Assembly (NCBI RefSeq): GCF_000244975.1 | Contig: NZ_CM001440.1 | Span: 3,208,325-3,272,324 of the forward strand | Direction of reading: 5' to 3' | DNA from: Saccharomonospora cyanea NA-134 | GTDB taxonomy: Bacteria; Actinomycetota; Actinomycetes; Mycobacteriales; Pseudonocardiaceae | Length of the DNA stretch: 64,000 nucleotides | Shown here: positions 31,977 through 41,000 of the stretch, in pieces | Position numbering within the stretch: position 1 is the stretch's first letter | How the letters are laid out: each line of letters opens with the position of its first letter | Program-made: the position numbers and the translations under genes | The notes under the pieces: model-generated | Databases searched by the model: none | What the model saw: the letters and a program-made list of their open reading frames with translations, nothing else | Told to the model about the DNA's origin: nothing

Positions 31977-32029
31977 ACTTCTGACGTGGACGTAAATATC
32001 TACGGTCAAAAACGTCCAACTTCCGACGT
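31977..32029. promoter_or_regulatory. Nested repeat array upstream of the multicopper oxidase operon
   Basis: Direct repeats ACTTCTGACGT (31977-31987) and ACTTCCGACGT (32019-32029) are 42 bp apart. Inside them, TGGACGT (31987-31993) and ACGTCCA (32012-32018) form perfect inverted arms. The stretch is AT-rich for this genome and lies 46-98 nt before the oxidase start, where a promoter and operator would be. It does not resemble the CsoR operator I know; the regulator is unknown. Confidence 0.5.
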
Positions 32030-32088
32030 AAAAAAGCAGAAGTCGCTAGGCCAAACGGTCTAGACCACACAGCCGATCGCCACACGAA

Positions 32089-32133
32089 GAGGCGGGGATC
32101 ACGAGGACGACCGTCTCCCGCGATCCCCGCCTC
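32089..32133 (-). terminator. Hairpin after the GH95 gene
   Basis: GAGGCGGGGATC (32089-32100) and GATCCCCGCCTC (32122-32133) are perfect 12-bp arms around 21 nt. They begin 16 nt past the fucosidase stop codon on the minus strand, separating that gene from the oxidase operon. Confidence 0.75.
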
Positions 32134-32148
32134 ACCGGGGTTTCACAC

Positions 32149-35100
32149 TCAGCCGAACGCGCGCTCCTTCCAGGACGCGATCTCGGAAACGGACAGACTC
32201 TCGGCGATCACTGCCATGCGGTCGACCACGCCCGTCAGTCGTTGACCACCGTTCTGGTCCGCCGCGAACCGCAGTTCCCGGGTCGCACAGCCGTTGATCC
32301 CGTCGTCGGGCACGCGCGCCGAACCGGCCCGTTCACCGTCGACGTACACCACGATCTCCCCGTTGTCACTCATCGTGACCACAAGGTCGACGAAGCGGCC
32401 GGTCGGCACCACCGCGTCGGTCGTCACGTTACGGCCCGCCCCGATGAACCGCACGGTGTTCGCGGGGGTCAGGTCCACCAGCACCCCGTCGTCACCGGGA
32501 TCGCCACTGGGCTGCCAGTCGAAGAGCCTGCGATACGAGCCCGACGACGTCACCTTGACTTCGGCGGCGAAGGTCGCCTCCCGCAGGAAACCGAGCGTGA
32601 TGGGCTCCGACCGGAGATGGGTTCGCCCGTCGAGCACGAGCCCGCTCTCGGTCGGGGCCTCCTCGGTGTACGTGACCTCGCCCTCCACCCGCGCGTCCCG
32701 CCCGTACGGCGAGGCGTCGGTCATCACCGCCCCCTTCTCGGGGTCCCATGCCACCAGCAGCACACCCCCGGACGCTGGTGTGCACGGCGGCAGAGGTTCG
32801 ATGTGGACGATTCGGGCCGCCGAGGCCTGCCAGCCGTCGCCGTGCAGCACCGCACGCACCCTCGCCGTGTCGCCTTCCCCCGCCTTCGGTACGACCTCGA
32901 ACGACACGGTGGTCGACCGTCCGGCCTTGACGGGCCGCAGCGCGTGCTCGGCGGGCGTGACCGTCCACCCCTCCGGCACGGTGAGCCCGAGCCTGCTCGC
33001 CGGCACCGTGCGGTCGGCGGCCGCCACCGTGGCCGTGACGGTGAACGGCGTGCCGTCCTCCACCCGGTCGGGCGCGGACAGCGCCACCTCGACGCGGGTC
33101 GTCGCCACGTACGTGCGTCCGGCCTTCGCGTCGATCGTGATCTCCTGGCCGTCGCGCTTCACGTCCACGGTCCGGCCGGTCTCGGCGTCGACGACACGGA
33201 ACCGGCCGGCGAACAGTCCACTGCGGACCTTGAGCTGACCGTCCCGCCCGGCTTCCAGCGCGACCCGCGTCGCCACTCCGTTCGCCCAGTCGACGTCCAC
33301 GGTGACGTCACCACGCGCCCGCAGCCCCGACACCGAACCCGTGCTCCACTCACCCGGTAGCGCGGGCAGCACGTCGACGACACCCCGGTGGCTCTGCACC
33401 AGCATCTCCGCGACGCCCGCCGTGGCACCGAAGTTCCCGTCGATCTGGAACGGCGGATGCGTGTCCCACAGGTTCGGCAGCGTGCTGTGGGACAGCAGCT
33501 CCGACAGCATCTTGTGGGCGTGGTCACCGTCGAGCAGCCGCGCCCAGAAGTTGATCTTCCATGCCTTACTCCATCCCGTTCCGCCGTCACCACGGGCGAT
33601 CAGGGACCTTTCGGCGGCCTCAACGTACTCGGGCTCGGAGTACGGGTCGATCTGGCGTCCCGGGTGCAGGGCGAACAGGTGCGACACGTGCCGGTGCTGG
33701 TTGTTCGGGTCGTCCCAGTCCTCCTTCCACTCCTGCAACTGGCCCCACGAGCCGACCCGCAGTCCCGGGTCGAGTTCGGCGAGTGTGCCCGCGAGCTCGG
33801 AGCGGAACGCCTCCTCGCCGCCGACCAGCTCGGCGGCCTCGGCGGTGCTGGTGAGCAGGTCCCACACGATCTGCTGCGACATCGACGCCCCTGCCGAGAA
33901 GTCACCCTGCTCGGGCGAGTAGCTGGGGTTCACCACGAGCTTGCCGTCACGGGGATCGGTGACGAGTTCGTCGATCCAGAACTGCGACAGCGACTTCAGC
34001 ATCGGGTAGGCGCGCTCCCGGAGGAACGTCTCGTCCCGAGTGAACAGGTAGTGCTCCCAGTAGCTCTGGGCCAGCCACGCCCCCGCCTCAGGGAACCAGA
34101 ACGCCGTCGCCCAGTCGTGCACACCCGTGTAGCCGAAGGGCGTGGTCTCGTTGTGCACCACCCAGCCCCGGTTGTCGAACATCTCCCTCGCCGTGACCTC
34201 GCCGGGTGCCACCAGCGAGTCGACGTAGTCGAACAGCGGGTCCGTCGTCTCGGAGAGGTTCGTGACCTCGGCTGGCCAGTAGTTCATCTGCAGGTTGATG
34301 TTGACGTGGTAGTCGGCGCTCCACGGTGGGGACGTCGAGTCGTTCCACACCCCCTGCAGGTTCGCGGGCAACGAGCCGGGGCGCGACGACGCGATGAGGA
34401 GATACCGCCCGTACTGGAAGTACAGTGCCTCCAGCGCCCTCCGCTCCTCGGCGGCGAGTCCACCGTCGCGGTAGCGGGCGAGTAGTTCGTCCGTTGGCAG
34501 GTCGGGCATCCGCTGGCCGAGGTCGAGCGAGACCCGGTCGAACAGCTCGCGGTGGTCGGCGACGTGCGCGGCGCGCAGCGCGTCGTAGCCTTCGGCCACC
34601 GCCGCGTCGACGCGTTCGGTGACGGCGGCATGCGGGTCGTCACCGCGGTAGGCCGGGTACTCGTCGGAGTAGTCGGTGCCCGCCGCGAGCACGAGTGTCA
34701 TCGTGTCGGCGTCGGCCACGGTGACCGATCCGTCGGGGTTGTCGGTGCGTGAACCCCCTTCGGTGAGCACCTGGAGCTGGGCCTCGTAGCGCAGGCCGTT
34801 GTCGTCGAGCGCGCCCGCGAAGGTGATGCGGCCGTCCTTCGCGGTGACGTTCTTCGACCGATTGTCAGGCGCGGTGACACCCACCGTGACGTCCACCGCC
34901 CCCGTCTCGTCACCCGAGAAGCGCGCGACGATCACGTCATCGGCCGCGGTGGCGAAGTACTCGCGGGTGTGGCGGACACCGTCGGCCTCGTACGACACGC
35001 CCGCCACGGCGTCGGCGATGTCGAGGTACCGCCGGTAGTCGGTGACCTCCTGCGGTTCGGCTCCGCTGACGCGCACCTCGCCGAAGGTCTGGTACGCGCC

Positions 35101-35541
35101 GTAACCCTGTTTCGGCTGCCCGAGCTTGCTCGCGACCCACTCCGGGTCGACCCGCTGCTCGGCGTCGATGCGTTCCTGGACCTCCTCGATGGCTCCCGGT
35201 CGCGGCTCCTTCCAGTTGCCGAAGTCGTACCCGGCCGACCCGGGTCCGCCCGTCCACAGCGTCTTCTCGTTGAACTGCAGCCGCTCGGTGGCCACCCCGC
35301 CGAACACGCCCGCGCCGAGTGCCCCGCTGCCGATCGGGAGAATCTCCGACTCCCAGTCGGAGGCGGGTTCGTCGTACCAGAGAGTGAGGTCCTCGTGGGA
35401 CTCCCGGACGTCGGAGGTCTCGGCACCGGCGGTCATACCGAGTGCCGGGAGACCCGCCGTTGCCACGGTCAACGTCGTCGCTGTCACGGCAGCGCGGTAC
35501 CACGGTGGTCTGGTTGGTCGTGCACGTCCTCGTTCGATCAT
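32149..35541 (-). CDS. Secreted GH95 alpha-L-fucosidase with NEW3-like and LamG-type domains
   Basis: A 1130-residue exported glycosidase. A signal (about 15-40, ending GMTAGAETS) precedes the GH95 beta-sandwich (from LWYDEPASDWESEILPIGSGALGAGVFGG) and the alpha/alpha barrel. The barrel holds the catalytic-site asparagines in VNINLQMNYWPAE and the aspartate in IDGNFGATAG, matching the unusual Asn-activated Asp base of this family. A NEW3-like beta domain (about 850-940) and a concanavalin/LamG-like C-terminus (about 960-1130) probably bind glycan. GH95 enzymes remove 1,2-linked alpha-L-fucose (some act on galactose). The ATG at 35541 has a GAGGGGA site. Monocistronic. Confidence 0.92.
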   Translation of the reverse strand: MIERGRARPTRPPWYRAAVTATTLTVATAGLPALGMTAGAETSDVRESHEDLTLWYDEPASDWESEILPIGSGALGAGVFGGVATERLQFNEKTLWTGGPGSAGYDFGNWKEPRPGAIEEVQERIDAEQRVDPEWVASKLGQPKQGYGAYQTFGEVRVSGAEPQEVTDYRRYLDIADAVAGVSYEADGVRHTREYFATAADDVIVARFSGDETGAVDVTVGVTAPDNRSKNVTAKDGRITFAGALDDNGLRYEAQLQVLTEGGSRTDNPDGSVTVADADTMTLVLAAGTDYSDEYPAYRGDDPHAAVTERVDAAVAEGYDALRAAHVADHRELFDRVSLDLGQRMPDLPTDELLARYRDGGLAAEERRALEALYFQYGRYLLIASSRPGSLPANLQGVWNDSTSPPWSADYHVNINLQMNYWPAEVTNLSETTDPLFDYVDSLVAPGEVTAREMFDNRGWVVHNETTPFGYTGVHDWATAFWFPEAGAWLAQSYWEHYLFTRDETFLRERAYPMLKSLSQFWIDELVTDPRDGKLVVNPSYSPEQGDFSAGASMSQQIVWDLLTSTAEAAELVGGEEAFRSELAGTLAELDPGLRVGSWGQLQEWKEDWDDPNNQHRHVSHLFALHPGRQIDPYSEPEYVEAAERSLIARGDGGTGWSKAWKINFWARLLDGDHAHKMLSELLSHSTLPNLWDTHPPFQIDGNFGATAGVAEMLVQSHRGVVDVLPALPGEWSTGSVSGLRARGDVTVDVDWANGVATRVALEAGRDGQLKVRSGLFAGRFRVVDAETGRTVDVKRDGQEITIDAKAGRTYVATTRVEVALSAPDRVEDGTPFTVTATVAAADRTVPASRLGLTVPEGWTVTPAEHALRPVKAGRSTTVSFEVVPKAGEGDTARVRAVLHGDGWQASAARIVHIEPLPPCTPASGGVLLVAWDPEKGAVMTDASPYGRDARVEGEVTYTEEAPTESGLVLDGRTHLRSEPITLGFLREATFAAEVKVTSSGSYRRLFDWQPSGDPGDDGVLVDLTPANTVRFIGAGRNVTTDAVVPTGRFVDLVVTMSDNGEIVVYVDGERAGSARVPDDGINGCATRELRFAADQNGGQRLTGVVDRMAVIAESLSVSEIASWKERAFG

Positions 35542-35623
35542 CCCGTCCCCTCGCGTCGGAGGCGCTCTGGGCGGTCACGAGCACACGGCTCAGAGCGGTA
35601 CGTATGGTGCAGGTCACGCGGAG

Positions 35624-35650
35624 GTTATAGATCGGATGTCTTACCGTCAA
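35624..35650 (-). promoter_or_regulatory. Candidate promoter of the fucosidase gene
   Basis: On the minus strand TTGACG (35650-35645) is followed after 15 bp by TATAAC (35629-35624), about 85 nt before the start codon. The spacer is short, but both hexamers are good and the area is AT-rich. Confidence 0.4.
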
Positions 35651-35725
35651 GATCCAACCATTTCCGCTAACGGACACCACGATCGAGCTGAAAGACCCGA
35701 TCACAATGCCTCCGACGCGCGGGAG

Positions 35726-36226
35726 TCAGGACGTGAAGTCGGTCGTGTAGCGCACCTGGAGGTTCACGAACCGGGGTTCGTCGACACACACCTTGCGCAC
35801 GTTCTCGGCGAACCGCGTGGTGACGGGGTTCTCCGAGTTGGCCCTCGCGGCGGCGTGGTCGGGGAACTCCACGATCTCCACGTAGGTGTCCGGGCGATCG
35901 CGGTCGGCGCCGACGACCGCCCACCGGGCGGTGCGGTTCGCTCCCATCGCCTCGGCCCACTCCCGCGCCATCCGCTCGACCTCGTCGATCCGGTCGGTGT
36001 GGAACTCGATCAACTGCACGAACGCGCCCGGCCGCGTGTCGGCCACGGGAGCGTCCTTGAGGCCCCGCCGGACTCCCTCGCGCAGTTCGTCGTCGTCGGT
36101 GTGCCCGTGCACGTCCACCGCGTGGTTCACCGCCGCGCGGACCAGTTCCTCCTCCTCCCCGCTCATCGTCAGCGTGCAGCCGGACACGCTGGGTGTCTCC
36201 CGGCAGTCCACGTACTTCCGTGTCAT
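35726..36226 (-). CDS. DUF1059 plus ABM-like (monooxygenase-fold) protein
   Basis: A 166-residue two-part protein. Residues 1-60 are a DUF1059 domain (KYVDCRETPSVSGCTLTMSG, with AVNHAVDVHGHTDDDEL). The C-terminal part looks like a dimeric alpha+beta-barrel (AFVQLIEFHTDRIDEVERM, TYVEIVEFPDHAAA), as in antibiotic-biosynthesis monooxygenase-like stress proteins. The two conserved cysteines and histidines of DUF1059 could bind metal. Function unknown. The ATG at 36226 gives MTRKYVDC. Divergent from the LuxR gene. Confidence 0.82.
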   Translation of the reverse strand: MTRKYVDCRETPSVSGCTLTMSGEEEELVRAAVNHAVDVHGHTDDDELREGVRRGLKDAPVADTRPGAFVQLIEFHTDRIDEVERMAREWAEAMGANRTARWAVVGADRDRPDTYVEIVEFPDHAAARANSENPVTTRFAENVRKVCVDEPRFVNLQVRYTTDFTS

Positions 36227-36326
36227 CGTCGTTCTCCGTTCCGATGTCGGCGCCGCTTGACTTTTCCGCCGGTCACGGCGCACGGTCTAAAGGCACGCCA
36301 CGCGTCCTTCCCGAGCAACCTCGGCC

Positions 36327-36908
36327 ATGTACCTTTCGCTGCACACAGTGCGACAACTCTTGTCCGTTGTAGACGCCATCGCCGGGATCACCGACCCGCA
36401 GCGTTTCCCCGAGTCATGCCTGCACTCGATGTGCGACCTCCTCGCGTCCGATTCCGTCACCTACCACGTGAAAGACCTCCACACGGGGAAGGCCCACCAC
36501 GTCGAGTTCCGGCGCCTGTCCGGGCCGCCGGAGAACGGATTCCGCCCCCACCGCGTCACGCTGTCGGTCGAACCCTTCCCGACCCTGCACGCCACCGTGG
36601 TCTTCTCACGCCACGCACGCCCCTTCTCCGATGTCGAACACGACGTGTGCGAGCTGCTGCGCGAACCGATCGCGTCGATGCTGCGGCGTGTCCGTTCCGA
36701 TCACCTCGTCGACCCGGCTCTGCGGGACGGCGAGCTGACCCTGCGTGAGCAGGAGATCGTGCGCCTCGTGGCGCTGGGGAGAACGAACGTCGCGATCGCC
36801 CACGAACTCGCGCTCAGCCCGCGCACGGTCGCCAAACACCTGGAACACGTCTACCGCAAACTCCGGGTCGACGGCCGGACAGCGGCGGTCGCCCGCGTAC
36901 TGGGCTGA
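36327..36908 (+). CDS. LuxR family transcriptional regulator
   Basis: A 193-residue regulator with a C-terminal LuxR-type helix-turn-helix (LTLREQEIVRLVALGRTNVA, LSPRTVAKHLEHVYRKL). The N-terminal 120 residues have a GAF-like pattern without a phosphoacceptor Asp, so it is not a response regulator. Its target may be the divergent DUF1059 gene or the methyltransferase that converges with it. The N-terminal ligand is unknown. Confidence 0.88.
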   Translation: MYLSLHTVRQLLSVVDAIAGITDPQRFPESCLHSMCDLLASDSVTYHVKDLHTGKAHHVEFRRLSGPPENGFRPHRVTLSVEPFPTLHATVVFSRHARPFSDVEHDVCELLREPIASMLRRVRSDHLVDPALRDGELTLREQEIVRLVALGRTNVAIAHELALSPRTVAKHLEHVYRKLRVDGRTAAVARVLG

Positions 36909-36933
36909 CCACCACCGTCCGGCATCCTCTTCG

Positions 36934-38031
36934 TCAGCGCCGGAGTTCGTACACCCGGTTGAAGTCCGTGGCCACCGCCTCACGCGCGACGCCGAAACCC
37001 GCTTCACGGGCGAGTGCGCACGTCCTCGCCGGACCCGCCTGGTTGCCGAGGCCGTAGGCCGGTTCCGCCGACAACCCGCTCGGCAGGCAGATCCAGGCCG
37101 ACGCGCCCGCCAGCAACCGCCCCAGCGGGTTCAGCGTCTCCTCGATGCTGTCCCAGCTCATCGGCTCGACGAGCATCACCGTGCCGTCGTCGGCGAGCGC
37201 GGAGGATGCCGCTCGCAGCGCTCCCACGGGATCGGGCATGTCGTGCAGGCAGTCGAAGAAGGTGATGAAGTCGAAGCTGCCGTCGAGATCGGCCGCCCCC
37301 ATCGTGCGGAACGAGACCCGGTCGGCGACGCCCGCGTCCGCCGCGCGGTGCTGCGCCAGCACGATGGAAGGTCCGTGGTAGTCGACACCCACGAACGTGC
37401 TGTTCGGGTACTCCTTCGCCATGATGATCGTCGACGCGCCGAGCCCGCAGCCGACGTCCGCCACGCGCGCACCGGTCCGCAACTTGTCCTCGACGCCGGT
37501 CAACGCCGGGATCCACGTCGACGTCAGGTTCGCCAGGTAGCTCGGCCGGAAGAACCGCTCCGTGCCGAGGAAGAGATCCTCGTGGTGCTCGTGCCAGCCC
37601 ACTCCCTCGCCCGTGCGGAACGCCTCGGTGAGCCGGTCGAGGATCCGGGTGGCCGCGGTGAGGTTCTGGAAGGCACCCGCGACGTAGGCGGGGCTCTCCG
37701 GGTTGGTGAACGCCTCAGCCTGCTCGGGCGACATACGGTAGCGCGCCTGGGCAGGGTCCGACGAGCCGTCGGTGCTCCCGTCGTGGGTGACGTAGCCGGT
37801 CGTGGCCATGGCGAGCAGCCACTCCTGAACGTAGCGTGCGTCGAGTCCGGTGCGCTCGGCGAGCTGGCCGGCGTTCATCGGGCCGCCTTTCGCCAGTGCT
37901 GTGAACAGTCCCAACCGGTCACCGATGAGTGCGAGTGGCACGGTCATCGCCGCGCCCACGTCGGTGACCACCTGATGCAGTAGCTCCTCCAGGCGTTCGG
38001 CGTCGACGGCTGAGGTGTCGGTCGTGGTCAT
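36934..38031 (-). CDS. Class I SAM-dependent methyltransferase with N-terminal winged helix
   Basis: A 365-residue protein. An N-terminal winged-helix-like domain (about 20-100, LIGDRLGLFTAL, LAERTGLDARYVQEWLLAMA) resembles the dimerisation part of O-methyltransferases. The SAM-binding motif I reads VADVGCGLGAST, with an acid in VGVDYHGPS at the next strand and ITFFDCLHDMPDP at motif IV. The C-terminal third is unusual. Members act on small molecules; substrate unknown. The ATG at 38031 has a GGGAG site. Confidence 0.88.
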   Translation of the reverse strand: MTTTDTSAVDAERLEELLHQVVTDVGAAMTVPLALIGDRLGLFTALAKGGPMNAGQLAERTGLDARYVQEWLLAMATTGYVTHDGSTDGSSDPAQARYRMSPEQAEAFTNPESPAYVAGAFQNLTAATRILDRLTEAFRTGEGVGWHEHHEDLFLGTERFFRPSYLANLTSTWIPALTGVEDKLRTGARVADVGCGLGASTIIMAKEYPNSTFVGVDYHGPSIVLAQHRAADAGVADRVSFRTMGAADLDGSFDFITFFDCLHDMPDPVGALRAASSALADDGTVMLVEPMSWDSIEETLNPLGRLLAGASAWICLPSGLSAEPAYGLGNQAGPARTCALAREAGFGVAREAVATDFNRVYELRR

Positions 38032-38185
38032 GGGCGTCTCCCTTCCGTGCTGTTCACCAGCACACGCTCCGGGTGACGTCCTCGTCCATACGCACAGCGC
38101 GCACGCCGTGGTTGGCCGAACCCGTCCGGGGTACGCCGCACACCGAGCCACGGCCTTTCGTTCACCCACCCGAGAGGATTCCGAC

Positions 38186-38641
38186 ATGGACCGCGTCGCC
38201 ACCTGCCTGTGGTTCTCCACCGACGTGGAGGAAGCCGTCCGTTTCTACGGCACGGTCTTTCCCGACCTGCGCGTCGAGGACGTCTCTCGTAACCCCGACG
38301 GCTCGGCCCTCGTCGTGGAGTTCGAGCTGCGAGGCCAGCGCTACCTGGCGTTGAGCGGAGGTCCTCAATACAGGCTGTCGCCCGCCGTGTCGATCTACGT
38401 CCCCTGCGCCGACCAGGCCGAGGTCGACCGGCTGTGGGCCGCCCTGACCGACGGCGGCACCGAGCTGCGGTGCGGCTGGCTCACCGACGCCTACGGCCTC
38501 ACCTGGCAGGTCGTCCCCGAGGAGCTGCCGCGCCTGCTCACCGATCCGGACCCCGCCAAGGCCGAACGTGCGCAGGAGGCCCTGCGACCCATGCAGAAGA
38601 TCGACATCGCCGTGATCCGCGACGCGGTCGCCTCGGTGTGA
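38186..38641 (+). CDS. VOC family (PhnB-like) protein
   Basis: A 151-residue vicinal-oxygen-chelate protein of the PhnB/3-demethylubiquinone-like group. The first beta-alpha-beta unit is VATCLWFSTDVEEAVRFYGTVFP, and the second half has CGWLTDAYGLTWQVVPEEL. PhnB-like proteins of this size are uncharacterised and often lack a complete metal site. The ATG at 38186 is preceded by GAGAGGA. Convergent with the MEDS-STAS gene. Confidence 0.9.
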   Translation: MDRVATCLWFSTDVEEAVRFYGTVFPDLRVEDVSRNPDGSALVVEFELRGQRYLALSGGPQYRLSPAVSIYVPCADQAEVDRLWAALTDGGTELRCGWLTDAYGLTWQVVPEELPRLLTDPDPAKAERAQEALRPMQKIDIAVIRDAVASV

Positions 38642-38650
38642 CGGCGGGTC

Positions 38651-39508
38651 TCAGCCTTCCGCGACCACCCGGCGCATCGCGGGAAACTCGTCGCGGGAGA
38701 GTTCGACGATGCGTCGCAGCGCGGTCGGAGGGTCGTGCAACACCAGTCGGCGCGGTGCGATGCGTTCGGCGAGCTCGGCGAGGGCGTGCACGCCTCCCAC
38801 GTCGATGAAGTCGAGTTCGTCGAGCTTGATGTGCAGGTCACCACGCACGGGCAGGGCGTCGAGCGCGATTCCGAACACCTCACGGGAGGCGAGGTCGAGT
38901 TCGCCGTGCACACGCCACGTTTCGATGTCCTTGGGGTCGGCGTACAGGCCCGAGCCCGCCCCGAACGTCGAACGCTGTCTCAACGGGTGCACGAAGGCGA
39001 GCGCCGCCGCAGCACGGTGGTCGACGTAGCGGCCGTCGTAGCCGCACAGCAACACCACCGGGGTCCGCGCGACCAGTTCGTCCATGACCAACTCGGACTG
39101 CACGAACCGCACGGCGTCGGCTCTGCCCTGGATGGGGTGTGCGGATTCGGCGGCGAGTCGCAGTCGCTCGTACCCGGCCGCGACGGCATCGTCCGCCGCG
39201 CGGCGCACGGTGTCCATCTGATCGGCGAGGAGCTGCTCGCCCGCCATCCCCCGGGCCGGCCCCATGGACATCAGGGTCAGCTGCCCGGTGCGCGACAACT
39301 CGTCGCGGTCGGGCAGCCTTTCCAAGTCCTCGGTCAGTTCCTCCAGGCTCTTGTCGGAGATGTAGAGCAGTGCTTCCCGGCGCGCGACGCCCTCGGCGAA
39401 GAACGGCACGAGCACTTCGCGCCAACTCTGGGGGCCCGCGTGGAACCAGCAGGTGTGATCGTGCCATCCCTGTCCCACCGGCACGGTGAGCGTGCTCGTC
39501 CTGCGCAT
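38651..39508 (-). CDS. MEDS sensory domain fused to STAS anti-sigma antagonist
   Basis: A 285-residue protein. Residues 10-180 are a MEDS/DcmR-like sensory domain (HTCWFHAGPQSWREVLVPFFAEGV, ALLYISDK) related to KaiC-like ATPases. Residues about 200-285 are a STAS domain (LDLASREVF, LDELDFIDVGGVHAL). The position of the usual STAS phospho-serine (DxS) reads D-V-G, so phosphorylation by an anti-sigma kinase is doubtful. It probably senses a ligand and modulates a sigma-factor partner switch. The ATG at 39508 has AGGTGG. Confidence 0.87.
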   Translation of the reverse strand: MRRTSTLTVPVGQGWHDHTCWFHAGPQSWREVLVPFFAEGVARREALLYISDKSLEELTEDLERLPDRDELSRTGQLTLMSMGPARGMAGEQLLADQMDTVRRAADDAVAAGYERLRLAAESAHPIQGRADAVRFVQSELVMDELVARTPVVLLCGYDGRYVDHRAAAALAFVHPLRQRSTFGAGSGLYADPKDIETWRVHGELDLASREVFGIALDALPVRGDLHIKLDELDFIDVGGVHALAELAERIAPRRLVLHDPPTALRRIVELSRDEFPAMRRVVAEG

Positions 39509-39534
39509 GGCACCACCTAAGCAGTTCCCGGAGC

Positions 39535-39559
39535 GAGGGACTTGGTCCGAAAGTCCCTC
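39535..39559. promoter_or_regulatory. Perfect 9-bp inverted repeat between lapA and MEDS-STAS genes
   Basis: GAGGGACTT (39535-39543) and AAGTCCCTC (39551-39559) flank a 7-nt centre. The site lies 27 nt upstream of the MEDS-STAS start and 1 nt past the lapA stop codon. It is either a lapA terminator without U-tract or an operator. The half-site resembles DosR half-sites, but the spacing is wrong. Confidence 0.5.
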
Positions 39560-39560
39560 C

Positions 39561-39893
39561 TCATCTGTGACCACGCCGATCGTCGGAGCTTCGGCGCACC
39601 GTACGCCGGAGTTGGGCGATGCGGGCGGCTCCCAACGCGGCGACGGCGAGGGCACCGACCACGGCGGACAACAACATCGACACACCGAGCGGGAGCGCGC
39701 CGGACACCGAGAGGAACTGGACGGTCACCGACTCGGTGTTCTGGAGGATGAACACCAGCAGGAACACGAGCGGCAGCATCGCCACGACCGCACTCGCCCA
39801 GGCACCGCTGACCCTGGTGCGCTGCACCGCCGGTGCGCGAGGCCCCTTGTCGTTCACGCCGCGCGACGCGTCGTCGGCCGAAGTACTCATCAT
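39561..39893 (-). CDS. LapA family (DUF1049) membrane protein
   Basis: A 110-residue membrane protein with two hydrophobic helices (about 31-52 and 63-88) and a basic tail (IAQLRRTVRRSSDD). The FILQNTESVTVQFL segment is the LapA/DUF1049 signature. In Proteobacteria LapA controls LPS assembly; in Gram-positive actinobacteria the role is unknown. ATGs at 39893 and 39890 are equally good starts. It may be cotranscribed with the MEDS-STAS gene. Confidence 0.85.
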   Translation of the reverse strand: MMSTSADDASRGVNDKGPRAPAVQRTRVSGAWASAVVAMLPLVFLLVFILQNTESVTVQFLSVSGALPLGVSMLLSAVVGALAVAALGAARIAQLRRTVRRSSDDRRGHR

Positions 39894-40106
39894 TCCATCG
39901 TCGGCCCGGCCGACCGCGTTCGCAGGGCGACGGCACGTTCGATGCACCCGCCGGAACACAGCGACCACGCGGTTTCGACAGCCTCGACGTCGACCCAAAC
40001 CAGTCCACAGTGGAATTACCCCGCACGAGACCACCGGTTCGTGGTCCCACGACAGCGGGGCTTTCCGGCCCTCCCCCCAGCCGGGCTCCCGTCACACGGT
40101 GGTCCC

Positions 40107-40949
40107 ATGGACGTACGAGACACGATGGGCCTCGCGCCGGTGCGCGACGAAGGCACCTGGCAGGGCCGGCTGCCCTACCTCGTGTCGGGTTCGGGTGCAC
40201 GGCTGCTGTACCTGCCCGGCATCACGACGACCCATCGGTTACCCACAGGCCCCGACCGGTGGTTCCAGCTCGCCGAGATCGCCCCCTACACCCGCGCTCA
40301 CGAAGTGTGGTGGGTCAACCGCGGAACTCACCTCCGCGGTGAGGTGACGCTGTCCGACCTGGCCTGCGACTACGCCGAGTTCGTCAGGGACCGCCTGGAC
40401 GCACCGGTGGACGTCGTCGGCCTTTCCACCGGTGGGTCGGTGGCGCTGTGGCTGGCCGCCGAACACCCGGACGTCGTGCGGCGGCTGGTGGTCGTCTCGG
40501 CCGCGCACCGCCTCTCTCCACTCGGGCGGGCGGCACAGCGGGTGGTGGCGGAATCCGTTCGCTGCGGCAGACCACGCATCATGAGCAGCGCGATGTTCGC
40601 ACCCCTTGGCGCGACCCCGCGCTCCCGGGTTCTGCTGGCGGCGCTGGGGTTCGTCCTCGGCTCCGTGGCGTTCGGCCGAGGCGACGAGGACATGGTCGCC
40701 ACGCTGGAGGCCGAAGACTCCGCCGACGTGGCTCCCCGACTCGGTGACATCAAGGCGCCGACCCTGCTGGTCGCAGGCGACCACGACGGCTTCTTCGACC
40801 GGTCGCAGTACGAGCGCACCGCCGCGGCGATTCCCGGCTGCCGGCTGGTGCTCGTCCCCGGCCGTGGCCATCTGCCCACGCACACCTCGGTGGTGAGCAG
40901 GCCCGTACTGGAGTACCTCGCGGCCCGTGTGCCCACGGCGTCCCGGTGA
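40107..40949 (+). CDS. Alpha/beta hydrolase
   Basis: A 280-residue alpha/beta hydrolase with a complete triad: nucleophile in GLSTGG (about residue 109), acid in LLVAGDHDGFFD and histidine in PGRGHLPTH. The strand RLLYLPGITTTHR forms the oxyanion region. The first triad motif has Thr after Ser (S-T-G-G), common in esterases. Substrate unknown. The ATG at 40107 gives MDVRDTMG; long upstream open frame is not family-like. Confidence 0.88.
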   Translation: MDVRDTMGLAPVRDEGTWQGRLPYLVSGSGARLLYLPGITTTHRLPTGPDRWFQLAEIAPYTRAHEVWWVNRGTHLRGEVTLSDLACDYAEFVRDRLDAPVDVVGLSTGGSVALWLAAEHPDVVRRLVVVSAAHRLSPLGRAAQRVVAESVRCGRPRIMSSAMFAPLGATPRSRVLLAALGFVLGSVAFGRGDEDMVATLEAEDSADVAPRLGDIKAPTLLVAGDHDGFFDRSQYERTAAAIPGCRLVLVPGRGHLPTHTSVVSRPVLEYLAARVPTASR

Positions 40950-40970
40950 CGCCACGTCGCCGGCCGAACC

Positions 40971-41000
40971 GGGTCAGGTCGGGCCGGGTCAGGTCGGGCC
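40971..41000. repeat. Tandem 15-bp repeat overlapping a stop codon
   Basis: GGGTCAGGTCGGGCC occurs twice head to tail (40971-40985, 40986-41000). The stop codon of the small gene on the minus strand lies inside the second copy, so its last residues and 3' end come from the repeat. Confidence 0.8.
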
